A stretch of 64,000 bases of DNA from Jacaranda mimosifolia (taxonomy: Eukaryota; Streptophyta; Magnoliopsida; Lamiales; Bignoniaceae): positions 27,669,468 through 27,733,467 of the forward strand of contig CM032129.1 in the NCBI GenBank assembly GCA_018894105.1. The letters are read 5' to 3'. Below, in pieces: positions 30,871 to 43,901 of the stretch. The position numbers and the translations under genes were made by a program. Each line of letters starts with the position of its first letter. Position 1 is the first letter of the stretch. Under the pieces are notes generated by a model. The model did not search any database. It was not told the origin of the DNA and worked only from the letters and a program-made list of their open reading frames with translations.

Positions 30871-31071
30871 GAAATATCCGTCTCCCCTAAAATTTGACTT
30901 AATTACCAAAATTCCTTCTCAAAGTTTCAATCAAAGTTATAATTATCCTGAGAACAATGGATTATGGCTGTTAAAAAAACTTTAACGGAAGCTGATAGAC
31001 TTGTGTTATTTTGGAACTTGAGAAGTACTTTTGGGTAATTAAATCAAATCTTAGGAGAGTCGCATGTATTG
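30871..31071. mobile_element. Short MITE with Mutator-type inverted ends
   Basis: The left end, GAAATATCCGTCTCCCCTAA followed by AATTTGACTTAATTACC, mirrors the complement of the right end, AATACATGCGACTCTCCTAA followed by GATTTGATTTAATTACC. The CTCCCCT-AATTTG-TTAATTACC wording resembles the ends of the larger element in KDSA intron 7. About 200 bp, no gene; target duplication not clear. Confidence 0.55.
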
Positions 31072-31911
31072 AATTCCTCTAGTGATACTATAAATTGAAC
31101 TTCTATTTCTTAAAATAAATTTGTATTATTGTATGTATCTCTCTCCATATATATATAAACTATTACTATAATATATTTTCATCTACATTTCTATGTATAA
31201 AAATAGATGACAATATTTATTTATTTTTTTATATAATATAGTATTAATAATAAGTTTAATACATTTATTTAGTCCAGTAGCTTATATCCCAGTGGCACCA
31301 GTCTCTACTATTATATGAGAGGCCTTGTGTTCAACTCGAAATAGGTGCGTTGTGCACCTTATATGCATTGTGTGTAGTTTATACTTTAATTTATTTGATT
31401 GAAAAATAGAAAAATATTGATTTCTTGAAAGGATAAAAATTCATCATTTGTAATGCTTTCTTTAAAATAAAAACATTTATTTAAGTTTTTATATAGGGCA
31501 TAAAGTGACTGGACTATAAATAATAATTATTGTATAAATTGTAGCTATAAAAATTAAAAAATAAAATAAAAATAAAAATATTTTAATTATATCACTTGAA
31601 AATACATCAAAATAAATTAAATTTATTAACAATTATAGATACCATTAAGATGTGACCTCACCCTATAAAACCACAAATAAAAGATAACAATTGGCAAATG
31701 GCAAAAGCAAAAATCAAATGAAAGGGGAAAAAAGTAAAATCCACTAATTTCTGCGTGAGCATGATAAGCGGAGTGCATTCCCTCTTGATAGAAAGCATTT
31801 ATTCAGACAAAAATTTAAGAAACAAACTCCATTTAAAATTCCAGACCACAGTGTGAACTTAGATCTGACTTTTGGCTGCTAAAATAATTGTGACTGATGT
31901 TATTTAATTCT

Positions 31912-32561
31912 CAAAATCTATATTCGAATCCAATTCAGTATCATATAGAATCTATGTTAGTGAATATCATATTCGAGTACGATAGATATCCAAAATTTGA
32001 ATGAAAAGGATCAGATCCAAATTAATAATTTTTTTTCCTTTATCTTTTGAAATATAAGAAAAATATTGTATTTATAAAAATAATTTAATATGAAATTTGA
32101 ATTTTTGACAACTTTTTATTGCATATTAGTTGAAAAGTCAAATATTTAGGTAATAAACCTTATTTCATAATATATATATATCGATTTATAGTATAAAACA
32201 TTATATATTTTTACATTTGACTTTCTTTTTCTTTTTTTTCCCCCCCTTTTTTAAGCACCCCTCTTATTTTTTACTAAGGACCAATGTCAATAGCATAATA
32301 TAGATATCAGGTCAACGCAATATATATTTTATTTAAATTTTTTATTAATATTATATATAAGAATATTAATTTAATAAAAAATTATTAAAATTCGAATTCA
32401 AATCTTTAACTGATCGAACTACTCAATTTTATATCCGATCTATTTATTTCGAATCATTGATATATTCATAGTCAGATATGATCCATTAAATATTTTAATC
32501 TATTAAAAATTCTAAAATTTAGATTAAATTCTAATTAAAATCCAATATATGGGCAACACTA
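31912..32561. mobile_element. hAT-like element, family R1 copy C (inverted, truncated)
   Basis: In reverse complement this matches the 24558-25260 element. Its right edge CCAATATATGGGCAACACTA corresponds to the start of copy A. Internal runs such as TATTCGAATCCAATT and AGATATCCAAAATTTG match the far end, but the terminal repeat on that side is missing. It is more diverged than copies A and B. Confidence 0.6.
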
Positions 32562-32701
32562 AGTTCTGTTGCGCTTAATGAAAGTCAAAACAAGGCCCAG
32601 TTAACAAAACTATAAGCCCAGTATCTAGAATCAAAAGAGCCCAATAATATTACGATAAGTCCAATATCCAGAACCAAAGCCCAATCCATGATTCACTACA
32701 A

Positions 32702-33416
32702 TAGGGCTGTCAATGGATCGGTTTTTAATCCGAATTCAATCTGAATTCGATATGAATTTTAAGATTTTTATTCAATTAAAATATTCGATAGATCAGATCT
32801 GATTATAAATATCCGTAATCCAAAATAAGTTGATCAGATACAAAATTAAGCAATCCGATCCATTAAAGATTCGAATTCAAACTTTAATAATTTGTATTAA
32901 ATTAATACTCTTATATATAATATTAATAAAGATTTTAAAATAAAATCTATATATTATATTGACCTAATATATATATATATATTTTAACGTCTATATTATA
33001 CTATTAATATTGAGTCTTTAACCTAAAAAATAAGAGGAATACTAATAAAATATCAAATATAATAATATATGATAGTTCACCTATGTATTAATATAATATG
33101 AAATAGAGATTTAGTATTCAAATATTTAACGTTTGGACTAACATATAATAAAAAGTTGTTAAAAATTCAAATATGATATAAATTTACTTTATAAATACAA
33201 TACTTTTATACAATCCAAAAGAGAAAAAAAAAGTAAAAATATTAAATTGGAACGGATTTTTTTATCGAATTTTGGATATCCATTGAATTTGAATATGGTA
33301 CTAACTAACAAAAAATTCTATAGAATATCAGGTCGAATTCGGATATAAATTTTAATAACCAAATTCGAATTCAGATATAATTGATCCGATCTAAATTCAA
33401 TCTGTTAATAGCTCTA
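32702..33416. mobile_element. hAT-like element, family R1 copy B
   Basis: Starts TAGGGCTGTCAATGGATCGG and ends, on the other strand, TAGAGCTATTAACAGATTGA. It follows copy A almost base by base over long stretches (for example AATATTGACCTAATAT-like and AAATAATATTAATAAA-like blocks, and the TATCCATTG-TTGAATATGGTACTAAC stretch). About 715 bp. The 8-bp duplication is not clear. It lies in the same orientation as copy A, 8 kb away, with IMPDH between them. Confidence 0.7.
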
Positions 33417-33725
33417 ACTGCATAAACTACGTAGAAAATTAGAGATTGCGTGCCGAGTTTAGTGAATAGTGAAATGTTGGTCTTCCATAATCCTTGCCGG
33501 ATTGGGGTTGTTGACTAAGTTATCTTGAATCGGGTACGGCTTGTCTAAATAAAAAGAAAAGGAATCTCATTTTTCTTTCTTTTTATTTTAATCTATCTAT
33601 ACTATATTAGAAAGAAAGACTTTTTATACATTTGAAGTGGCGGTTAAGCAATGTTATATCGAAATTTGAATTACAAATTATCATGAAGCCTGTGATACAA
33701 TGACACAAGTGTTATAAAATATGGG
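33417..33725. other. Short intergenic stretch before the copia element
   Basis: About 300 bp without gene or recognisable repeat. The last five bases, ATGGG, may be the decayed target duplication of the copia element. Confidence 0.5.
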
Positions 33726-34358
33726 TGTTGATTTTTGCCTTGAAATTTAGGGCTTAATTGACAAAGAACGAAAGAAATGGAGCGAATCGGAGTGAAGCGG
33801 TCGAAATGGGCATGAGGAGCACACCTTGATGCGCGTTGGCAGGATACCGTGCGTCGAGGCGCAAAGATGTGAGTGCCATGGTGCGTAGTAGGACAAGAAA
33901 CAAGGAAAAACACGCCCCGTGCGCCCCAGCGCATAGTGAATAGTAACTTTGCACCAGGGCACAAACTTTTTGCCCAACATTCGCTTTTCTTGGCACAAGT
34001 TAGTTTTGTGTGCGCCTTGATGCTCGGCAGACGCCCACTTCAACTAGGACTCTACTTCGCGGGTATTTAATTAGTTTTCTTCCGGGACAAACAATTGAGA
34101 CACATACATGATAGATTCTAACTGCTTTTGAGATAGTTTCTTGAGATAGAGTTTAGAACGAGGGTGTTAGGTGTTCTTATGAGATTTGTAGGATTCAAGT
34201 TTGTACTTGCACTTTGATTTGAGATTAATAAAATTCCTTTTCTCTGTTAGGTAAATTAGGCACATCGTTGAACCACGTTAAATCTTGTTGTCACTTTATA
34301 TTGAATTACTTTAATGTTATTTCATAGTTTTAACAATAAATCCTCCTGGGTTTCAACA
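33726..34358 (+). repeat. 5' LTR of the copia element
   Basis: 633 bp, TG...CA ends, clearly homologous to 38357-39031. It contains GC-rich runs of GCGC/CGCC words between about 33830 and 34040. Open frames here on either strand are by-products of the LTR. Confidence 0.9.
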
Positions 34359-34360
34359 AA

Positions 34361-34374
34361 TTGGTATCGGAGTA
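34361..34374 (+). other. Primer-binding site of the copia element
   Basis: TTGGTATCGGAGTA lies 2 bp after the 5' LTR. It matches the usual plant copia site complementary to initiator Met-tRNA (TGGTATCAGAGC) apart from two changes. Confidence 0.85.
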
Positions 34375-34379
34375 TGTTG

Positions 34380-35140
34380 GATCAAATGTCAGGCATGAAG
34401 TACGAGGTAGAGAAATTCGATGGAAAGAACAACTTTGGGCTGTTGAAGATGAAGGTTCATGCCCTCTTGTGTCAACAAGGTTTACAGAGAGCATTAAAGG
34501 GCATAAATTCCTTGCCAGAGACGCTGATTGACGAGGAAAAGGACAAGTTCATGGCGAAGGCTTATGGTAATCTCTGGTGTTATCATTGACGGATAACATA
34601 CTGAGAGAGGTCGCCACGAAAAATACGACAGCGGGATTATGGTCAAAGCTAGAGAGTCTCTATATGATGAAATCCCTGACGAATCAGCTGTATTTGAAAC
34701 AACGGTTGTACACATTAAGAATGAAGGAAGATATATCTATTACTCAGCTTATTGATTTTTTCAATAAGGCGATTATGGATCTTGTTAGTATAGATGTTAA
34801 AGTTGAAGATGAAGACCAAACGTTGATTCTCTTGTGTTCTCTGCCTAAATCTTTTGATCACTTGGTTACTACTTTGCTGTACGGGAGGGATATGATTTCA
34901 AGGGAGGATGTAAATGTCTTATTGAATTTCAACGAGTTGAGAAAACATGTCCTGGGCAGCAATGGTGGTGAAAGTGGAGAAGGATTGGTGGCGAAAAGGA
35001 GACCAAGAGAAAGGAAAAGGAGTAGAGGCCGATCGAAGTTCCGAACCAAGTCTAGAAACGATGACAAATGTTTTAGGTGTGGTGGAAAGGGGCATTGAAA
35101 ACGGAATTGTCCGAAATGATGAAAGGCAAAGGATGCAGTG
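34380..35140 (+). pseudogene. copia gag with CCHC zinc knuckle, broken
   Basis: The gag begins near 34380 (MSGMKYEVEKFDGKNNF) and changes frame around 34560-34577. It continues with LTDNILREV, LWSKLESLYM, and a basic region with RRPRERKRSRGRS. The zinc knuckle CFRCGGKGH is followed by TGA at 35096-35098, where copia gags have Trp, then KRNCPK. Capsid-type gag for nucleic-acid packaging; non-functional here. Confidence 0.85.
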
Positions 35141-38100
35141 AAACTTTTGATTGAAAACGGGATAATATCGCAGGAATTGTTGAGAATGAGTCTGATGGTG
35201 GGCTTGCTCTCAACGTTGCCGAAAGTTTACTAAACTTTGAATGGATTTTAGATAGTGGTTGTTCCTACCACATGTGCTCACGAGAAGATTGGTTTACTAC
35301 ATACTAGAAATATAATGGTGGTAAAGTGTTTGTGGGAAATGATGCTTCTTGTAGGGTTGTAGGAATTGGCTCAATTTGTATCAGAATGCATGATAGGATA
35401 GTAAGGACCTTAATAGATGTGCGTCATGTTCCAGATCTGAAGAAAAATCTGATATCGCTAGGTACTTTGAACAAGAATGGTTATGAGTACAGAGCTCAAG
35501 ATGGAGTTATCCGGGTTTCCAAAGGTGCATTACTTATCATGAAGGGAGACAAGCGGAACGGGCTTTACATATTGCAGGACAACACAGTTTCTAGTACTGC
35601 ATCGGTTTCTTCATCAATCAATGATACTATGAGACTGTGGCATATGCGGCTTGGGCATATGAGTGAAAAAGGGATGTCAGAATTGAGCAAACGAGGTTTG
35701 CTTTTCGGAGAGAAGACTGGATAGCTGGATTTCTGCGAGCAGTGTGTGCTCGACAAGTAACACAGGGTGAAATTTGGCATTACCGTTCGCAAGATCAAGG
35801 GTACCTTGGATTACTTTCACTCAAATCTTTGGGGGCCTTCTTAGGTTCCTTAAATTGGAGGTGCGAGGTACATGCTGACATTTATAGATGATTTCTCAAG
35901 GAAAGTATGGGTGTACATACTGATGCATAAAGATGAGGTATTTGTCAGTTTCAAGCAATGAAAGACTTTAATTGAGAAACAGACAGGAAAGAAGATCAAG
36001 CCCTTAAGGACTGACAATGGATTAGAGTTCTACAATAAGGAATTTTAGGAATTCTGTGATAAGGAAGGAATTGTGAGGTATCGCATAGTTGTACATACAC
36101 CATAGCAGAATAGAGTTGCAGAATGGATGAACAAGACTATCTTGAAAAGAGCTAGATGTATGCTCTTTAATGTTGGATTGTCCAAGGATTTTTGTGCAGA
36201 AGCGATTAACACTGCGTTTTATTTGGTGAATAGGTCACCATCAATTGCTTTGGACTGCAAGACACCAATGGAGGTTTGGTCCGGGTCTCCTACTGATTAC
36301 TTAAATCTAAGAGTATTTGGGTGTCCAGCCTATGCTCATGTTTGGGATGGGAAGCTTGAGCCAAGGGCTAGGAAGTACATATTTCTAGGCTATCTAATAA
36401 TGACAAGTGCTCCAAGATGATTATTAGCAGGGACGTGACATTTGATGAGTCTGCTATGATGAAAAAGGTAGAGCAACAAGAAAGCGGTCAATAGGGCGTT
36501 AAGGAGAAGGTGGAGATTCACATTGATCCTCCACAAGTTTCAAAGGGGAAACAGAAGGTGGTAGATGAAGCTGGTGAAAGCACATTATCACCTAATCAAC
36601 AGTAGAAAAATGAACACTACAAAATTATTGCTTGGCTCGCGATAGAGAGAGGAGGCAGATCAAACCACCACAGCGGTTTGTTTACTTAGATTTGGTAGCT
36701 TATGCTTTGAGTTTAGCTGAGGAGTTTGTAGTAGATGATCCAGTCTCATACAAAGAGGCAATTTTCAAGCCAGATTCTGATAAATGGGTTGCAGCTATGA
36801 GTGAAGAGATGGAGTCTTTACACAAGAATAGCACATGGGAGTTGGTTGATGTACCCACAGGGTAGAAGATTGTAGGTTGCAAATGGATCTACAAGAAAAC
36901 GGAAGGGATTCCTGGTGTCCAGGATGCTAGATATAAGGCACGATTGTTTGCTAAGGGTTTTACTTAGAGAGAGGGAGTTAACTTTCATGAAGTGTTCTCC
37001 CCAGTTGTAAAACATATTTCCATTCATGTTTTACTTGCCGTGGTTGCTCTGTTTGATATAGAGTTGGAGTAGACGGATGTGAAAATAGCATTTCTACATG
37101 GTGAGTTGGAGGAACAAATCTACATGAGCCAACCAGAGGGATTTTTTGTTTTCGAGAAACAAAATGAAGCATATCTTTTGAAGAGGTCATTATATGGCTT
37201 GAAACAATCTCCCAAGCAGGGGTATAAAAGGTTTGATGCTTGTATTACCAATATAGGATATACAAAAAGTAAATTGGATTGTTGTGTATATTATAAAATT
37301 TGTAATGATAGACTTCTTGAATATTTGCTATTGTACGTTGATGATATATTGATTGCCTCTAGAAACATATCTGAGATCAACCAATTAAAAGCTCAGTTAA
37401 GTGAAGAATTTGAGATGAAGGATTTGGGCGGTGCAAAGAAGATTTTGGGCATGGAGATCATTCGGGACAGACACACAGGAATGTTGTACTTGTCTCAACA
37501 ATATTACATTGAGAAAGTACTTGAGCGATTTGGGATGGATAAGTCCAAGCCAGTTAATATGCTACTTGCAGCTCATTTCAGGCTCTCACCGAATACTAAG
37601 AGAATGTGGAGCATATGTCTAATATGAAATATACTAGTGCAGTGGGTATCTTGATGTACGCCATGTTGTGCACTAGGCCAGACATTTCACACGTAGTTAG
37701 TATTGTTGCAGGTACATGCACAAGTTAGGAAAGACCCATTAACAGGTTGTGAAATGGTTCATGAGATATCTGAGAGGCTCTGCAGATAGATGTTTGAGGT
37801 AAGTCAATCGAATTCTACTACTAGAATTATTAGTTATGTGGATGCGGATTATGCAGGAGATTTGGATAGCAGAAGGTCCATGACTGGGTATGTGTTTTGT
37901 ATTTCGAGTTGTACGGTAAGCTAGAAGGTGACTTTGCAATCATTAGTTGCATTGTCCACAACAGAAGCTGAGTATATAGCTTTGGCTGAAGGTATGAAGG
38001 AAGGCATTTAGCTAAAGGGGCTGGTTGAGGATATGGGTATGGATTCTGAGATTACTTCTATATTTTGTGATAGTCAGAGTGCCATACACTTGTCAAAGAA

Positions 38101-38295
38101 TCAAGCTTTTCATGAGAGAACATAGCACATTAACATAAGGTAACACTTTTTCCGGGATATAGTGTCTTAAGGTGTCATTCAAGTTGATAAGATTGGGACT
38201 TAGGATAATCTAATAGACATGTTGACTAAGGCTGTTCCAGGAATCAAATTCAAGCATTGCTTGGATTTAGTTAATGTTTGCAAACTCAGATTATA
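35141..38295 (+). pseudogene. copia pol (PR-INT-RT-RH), many stops
   Basis: Protease: WILDSGCSYHMC (Asp-Ser-Gly codons at 35251-35259). Integrase: WHMRLGHMSEKGM with CEQC nearby (zinc domain), then FIDDFSR, RTDNG and the third acidic residue in VAEW. Reverse transcriptase: WIYKKTEG, VKIAFLHGEL, SLYGLKQSPK and the catalytic YVDD at 37334-37345. RNase H: GYVFCI, ALSTTEAEYIAL, DSQSAIHLSKN. In-frame stops include 35305, 35722, 35758, 35842, 35959, 36046, 36103, 36863, 36965 and 37070, plus a frame change at 36420-36632 and others after 37600. Integrase-before-RT order is diagnostic of Ty1/copia. Confidence 0.9.
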
Positions 38296-38344
38296 GGTCA
38301 TTTTGGGTGCAGGGACAAAGAACAAGGATGGTGAATTTCAAGTC

Positions 38345-38356
38345 AAGGTGGAGAAT
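38345..38356 (+). other. Polypurine tract of the copia element
   Basis: AAGGTGGAGAAT lies directly before the 3' LTR start TGTTG, the usual position and a usual sequence for plus-strand priming in plant copia elements. Confidence 0.8.
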
Positions 38357-39031
38357 TGTTGATTTTTGCCTTGAAATTTGGGGCTTAGTTGACAAAGAAC
38401 GGAAGAAATGGAGTGAATCAGAGTGAAGTGGTCGAAATGGAAACGAGAAGCACACCCTGGCGCGCGTTGGCAAGATGCCGCTCATCGGAGTGCAAAGATG
38501 TGAGCACCATGGCGCACAGCAAGACGAGAAATAGGGAAAAACACGTGTCGTGCACCCCAGCGCAAGTTTTTGGCACCCCGATGCGCAGTGAACAATAACT
38601 TTGCGCTGGGGCGCAAACTTTCTGCCCAACATTTGGTTTTCTTGGCACAAGTCAGTTTTGTGCCCGCTGGGGTGCAAGTCATGCGTGCCCTGGCGCGCGG
38701 CGGATATCCACTTTACCTAGGACTCTACTTCGTGAGCATTTAATCAGTTTTCTTCCACAACAAACAGGTGAGATAGATATACAATAGATTCTAACTGCTT
38801 TTGAGATAGTTTCTCGAGACAGAGTTTAGAATGAGGGCGTTAGGTCTTTTCGTGAGATTTGTGGGATTTAAATTTGTACTTGCACTTTGATTTGAGATCA
38901 ATAAAATTTCTTTTCCTTGTTGGGTGGATTAGACACATATTCGAACTACGTTAAACCTTGTTGTCTCTTTATATTAAATTACTTTATTGTTATTTCATAG
39001 TTTTAACAATATATCCTCTTGAATTTCAACA
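38357..39031 (+). repeat. 3' LTR of the copia element
   Basis: 675 bp, 42 bp longer than the 5' LTR. It has an extra segment near 38565-38590 (AGTTTTTGGCACCCCGATGC) and a changed stretch near 38662-38705. The extra segment resembles its own surroundings (GCGC and GCACCCC words), so it may be a local duplication lost from or never in the 5' copy. Confidence 0.9.
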
Positions 39032-39418
39032 GCGGGAAGTCAGAAATTCGAACTTTAACGAGCTTCGATGTATGTGCCTGTGTGTTTAAGTATAAAAAAG
39101 ATTGAACTATAAATTATATTATTTATTTCTAAAATTAATTTCAAATTTGCCTAACTTGGTATGAAATGACAAAATACAAGTAATATGATCAAAGCATAAT
39201 GGAGAAACTTATGAAATGTGTATGCGATTATATCTCATATTTTTTAATTTTGATATAGAAATTATTTATCATACATGGTTTCATATTAATTTGATAAATA
39301 ATATTATATGTTATTCAGTGTGTTTATTATTAATATGTGCTATTATTTGTTTATATCATACAAAAAATTAAATATTTTAACATTAATAGTAATAATATCA
39401 ATACTATAATAACTAAGA

Positions 39419-39737
39419 TGGTGTTTGGGGGAGTTTATAAGCTCTTCAAAACATTTTATAAGATGTTTGAGAGCTTATAAGATGTCTAAAAGTGTTTGGT
39501 AAATTTTCTTAAAAAAGAACTTATAAGCTCCTAAAATAAGATGTTAGGAGCTTATAAGCTTTTTTTTTTTAAAAAGTAAGGAGTTCATAACTTATTTTTA
39601 AGATCTCAATAAACTCCATTAATTTTAATCATATTAATTATAAAATTACCATTACTAACATATTATAAGCTCACGAAAATATCTTATAAGATGTAGGAAT
39701 TTATAAGATATTTTAAATAAATTTAGCCAACCACCCT
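39419..39737. mobile_element. GGTGTTTGG-type MITE (TTATAAG family)
   Basis: The left end GGTGTTTGGGGGAGTTTATA and the complement of the right end GGGTGGTTGGCTAAATTTAT are loose inverted repeats. The body repeats CTTATAAG, TTATAAGATGTT and AAAATAAGATG words. Related elements are at 43904, 48895 and 51378. No gene; target duplication not resolved. Confidence 0.55.
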
Positions 39738-42700
39738 TTAATTTTGTTCGTGACGATATGCGGCAATGGCTAGTTGTCAAAATTTTTACTCACGAGGATA
39801 GTTTTGTCCTTCCAATAAAAATTTGAAGTTGGGCGCACCTGATAAAAAAGAAGACAACCTCAAACAAAGGTCAAAAAACCAAATGGTCCAGCACGAATCC
39901 GATTCCTGATGCCAACGAGTCCATCCAATTTAACTCACTGCTCGTTGTACAGTTGAACACGGACATTACAATGCACAAAAATTACAACGTATGCCACTTT
40001 TAAACAATCTACTTTCTATTTATGATGTTCAAATTTATTGATAAATAACATATTGTTTGATTGGTATAGATAGTAGAAGGTTTCGTTTTTATAAAAAAAT
40101 TTCAACAGATGAGAAATCATATGTAATTTATAATTAATTTAAATTTTTTGACTCCTCCAATATAAGATAAGATTTAATAAAATAGTACGAGGCTTTGTCT
40201 TACTATCAAAAAACTAGGCATTCGCTATGAAAATATTACCCTGAAATAAAGTTTGTAGCTATAACTACAAATCCTAGTACAAATTTTTTGTAGCAAATGT
40301 AATTTTTTAAAATAACAAGTAATAAATTTTTTAGCTATCAGACAACTAGTCATGTTCGTTAGATGTGCAATAAACTAAATTCAAGTTATCCATATAATTT
40401 TTTTTTATATATATAAGAAAGAATAATTATTAGATATGAATTGATCATATCGAAAGTTAAGTACAAGAATATTTGCTTTGGGTTTGGCTAGGTCAATATC
40501 TTAGATTAAGCTACGAATTTTTAGTATCAACTATAAATTTACTGTAGCTAATATCATAGTTTTTTGTAATGTTTTTATGAAAAAGCGTCTTAATAAGTAG
40601 GAGTAGACAACTTATGAATATTGATATAACATTTAAAATTTTTTCAGTGCAAAACAAGAATTAGTATCATCGGATATCAAATTAATTAACATGTAATTTC
40701 CCCCAAACTCAACATGTCTTGAAAAATATTGATCTTTATTCTATTGAACTCATATGATGAATGACTATAATTTTCTAAATGCTATAAATCATGAGATCCA
40801 TTAAAAAGATTATAGTCATTGCCTCTCTTGCAGATACTTTGTGTAAAATAAAAATTTTGCTCAAAATTTTTTGGGAACTCATTTTTAATAATTCACAGTG
40901 AGGTGTATTATTATTGTTGTTGTTAGTATTATTATTGTTATTATTATTATTAATTTTTTTATTTTTATTTTTATTTTTATTTTTTTTAAATAAGCCGGGG
41001 AGGATAAGGTCCCACGTGTTCACCGGAAAGGAATATATTCAAATGTTAGGGATAAATTCAAGAGAGCATATGAAGATGCTTAAAATTTAAGCAAACATAT
41101 ATCCAACCCAACCCGCTTTTTCCACTAATTCACGATTTAAAAACAAAATGAACTACTAAAAGTTAAGCGCTTGTACTTTTAAGTCGATACGCTTTTCCCA
41201 CTATGGAAATTGGAACAGCTCAGTCGAGTTTCATATTTTAATTGGTGAAAAAATTTACTGTATAGAAATTATAATTAGTTTCATTTTATGCTTTTCTTAC
41301 TAATGGTCTGGGATGCAACCCAATTAACTAATTTTATTTGTGACGAGGTATTTCTATTCGGCAACGCATTCAACCACCATATTCGTATAAAATAATTATT
41401 ATATTTTTTTTTCTTGAATTTTTCAATCGAAGGACTTTTAATAACATTAAATTTTATTTCACATTAAAAAATTAAGAATTTTTAATTTACAATTGACTTT
41501 CGTCTCTCATCCCTTCACGAACCTTTTTACAAGGACAAAATATTTTTCATTTTCAATAGAACATGGTGTAGTGAAACTATGTCCCTAAAATTAATTTATA
41601 CATATTTTATAATATAAACTGCGATCTGTATATTTTTTGAAAGCGAACTGAATTGAAACTATTACTTTCCAAAAATTTTGGTGAAAATTAAAGAAAGAAG
41701 GTCTATATATTTTCCACATAATTAGTCAATTTCTCTGTACTTACAGTTTTGCATAATTTAGGAGAAAAGAAATGGTTTTACAAAGATAAAAGTAGAGCTA
41801 AACATCCTCGCTATATTTCTGAGAAATTCTAGAAAGAATCTTGCTTTGATTGTCAACGAAGGAAGAATTTATTCCTTTTGGAACATGATGAATAGTATAT
41901 GACCTACCTTTTTCAGATACATAAGTAATTAATTATATAGAGCTAAGTACGGGAATTCTAGACCTTCAATATATTTAGGTAATTATATTAGTGTCCCACA
42001 TCAGTAAAATAAGTAAGTTATGATCTCTATATATGATTTTGGACAATTCTCACTTTTTAAATTAGCTTTTGGGATTGAGTTAGGCCAATGTCCCTTTCCT
42101 AACAAATTAAGTAGATGAAATTATTTTATATATGGGATATGCGCCCACGAGGGTGCTTATACACAAGATTTTTTTTTTTTTTTAAAGATTCGAAAGTATT
42201 ACTAAACAATATTAGAGAAACTATATTAGTGGTAAACGTTGACTGGTCACAGCTAGTTACATTCATTAATGAAAATAACTTTTTTATTTTGAAATATTAA
42301 TAATTTTCACAAATTTATATATAGTGATAAAAATTGTTTATAATTATTTTTTGCAATTAACATATAATTAATAATGTAAATATAGTGACGATTTAATAAC
42401 AATAAAAATATAGTACCAATATAATGCATTACGTACAACTATTCTTTTTGTCCCTGATTGTTGCAACAAATGCGTATCAATTGTTCAGGAAAATTGATAT
42501 TCATATTCCAATTACAGCACTTTACAATTCAAAACAATGAATAATGTGAAATTAAACTAATAGTAATATGGTATCAACTCTTATTATTGATAGTGAAAAC
42601 TTATAAACCTAATTTTTGTGTACTGTGTAAAAGATAATTATCATTACTATTAATTTTTTTTTAAAGATTATGACCAAATAGTTTATTTGCTATGTAACAT

Positions 42701-43901
42701 ATAATTGTTAGTGACTATATTTACCTAATTACTTCATATTTTGTGAATTATATTTTTCACTATAAAAAATTATGGCATAAGTTACAATCAATTTGTAGTT
42801 GAAGCTACAAATTTGTAACTTTATCTACGAAGTTAACATAGCCAAATGCAAAGTAGATGCTCTCATAACTAACCCTCGTTACGACCAATCTCTAGTTAAT
42901 AATGATCACTTTTATTTATATATATATATATATTTTTTTTTTCTTATTGATAATTATGCATAACCAATCTGTTGTACTTTCAACGAACAAGGATTAATAG
43001 TAATAATTTTTTTATTTTTTATTTAAAAAAATTACATTTACTACAAAAAATTATAGCTATAATTTATAGCAGTAGTTACAAAATTAATTTTGCAGCAATT
43101 TTTCCATAGTGAATACATAATTTTTTTGATAGTGATTTTACATGATAACTTTATATTTCTTTTCTTGTCTCGAATTCTTAGGTAGAAATGTACAATTAAA
43201 TGTTTGTAAATTTATCTGTATGAAGTCTAACGTTCAAATCCTAATAATGCAATTCAGCTTTTGCAAATATATATATAGACTTTGATCAATTGATAGGTGT
43301 ATTGATATATTTTTCCCAATATGGATCATGTTGACAAGGTTTGTGTTAATTAGGGCCCGGAGTGGTGTTGGCGGGACAGGTTTTGTTGTCTGTTTATTTT
43401 GATGCGGATGTGAAGAGAAAAGAAGTGAGGAATATGTGAAGAGGACAATCTTCTATTCCACAAAAGCGCTGGAGATTGTGAGAAATTGAGCCCCCAAAGC
43501 TTTTCAACAATAAAGAGGCTCAGCACATTTCCCTCCTTTATGGATATTGAAGTTCACGTCCCTCTTATGTTTTATTCACCATTTATTCCAAAGTTATTCC
43601 CTACTACTTTTTTACAGTAGTTATCTGCACTACATTTTTGTTTAATTTCTGTTACGAAACTGGACAAAAATTTATAATTGTGTAATTGGTGAAATTAATA
43701 AAAATACGAGAAATTTATCACTCAAATATGTATCAACGAAGAAGAGAAAATTTTACTAATTTAAAAAAGATATAAAAGAAGTTTACAAAATGTATCTGAT
43801 AAAATCTTAAAGTCTAGTCACTTCAAAACTAGTTATCAAAACCCTAATCCCCGAAATAGGGTATATATATAGACCGTATCAGGTCGGCACCCAAAATTTA
43901 G
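39738..43901. other. Gene-poor AT-rich DNA with short repeats
   Basis: No gene recognised on either strand. Notable content: segments rich in GTAGCTA/CTACAAATT words at about 40205-40590 and 42770-43110 that look related (decayed repeat copies); a compound trinucleotide/A-T microsatellite at 40906-40987 (TTA, TTG and TTTTTA units); and a (TA)n near 42915-42932. Some ends resemble the CACTACAA termini of CACTA elements, but no paired boundaries were found. Confidence 0.5.

Larger units (their letters stand above)
33726..39031 (+). mobile_element. Ty1/copia retrotransposon, full-length but decayed
   Basis: A 5.3-kb element with two LTRs, a primer-binding site, gag and pol in copia order (protease, integrase, reverse transcriptase, RNase H) and a polypurine-like tract. 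Both LTRs begin TGTTGATTTTTGCC and end TTTCAACA. Flanks ATGGG and GCGGG could be a 5-bp duplication altered by two transitions. gag and pol carry many stops and at least two frame changes, so it is dead. LTR divergence is roughly 10% or more, mostly transitions, by eye, so insertion is old. Confidence 0.9.

Noticed and set aside
33671..34070. Several overlapping open frames on both strands near 33.7-34.0 kb, echoed at 38.3-38.7 kb
   Set aside because: They fall in the two copia LTRs and arise from their GC-rich, stop-poor stretches.
42760..43110. CACTACAA-like ends suggesting a CACTA transposon
   Set aside because: No matching inverted partner, 3-bp duplication or transposase was found; only short AT-rich words are shared.
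43226..43245. tRNA T-loop-like GTTCAAATCC
   Set aside because: No acceptor stem, D-loop or anticodon arm could be placed around it.
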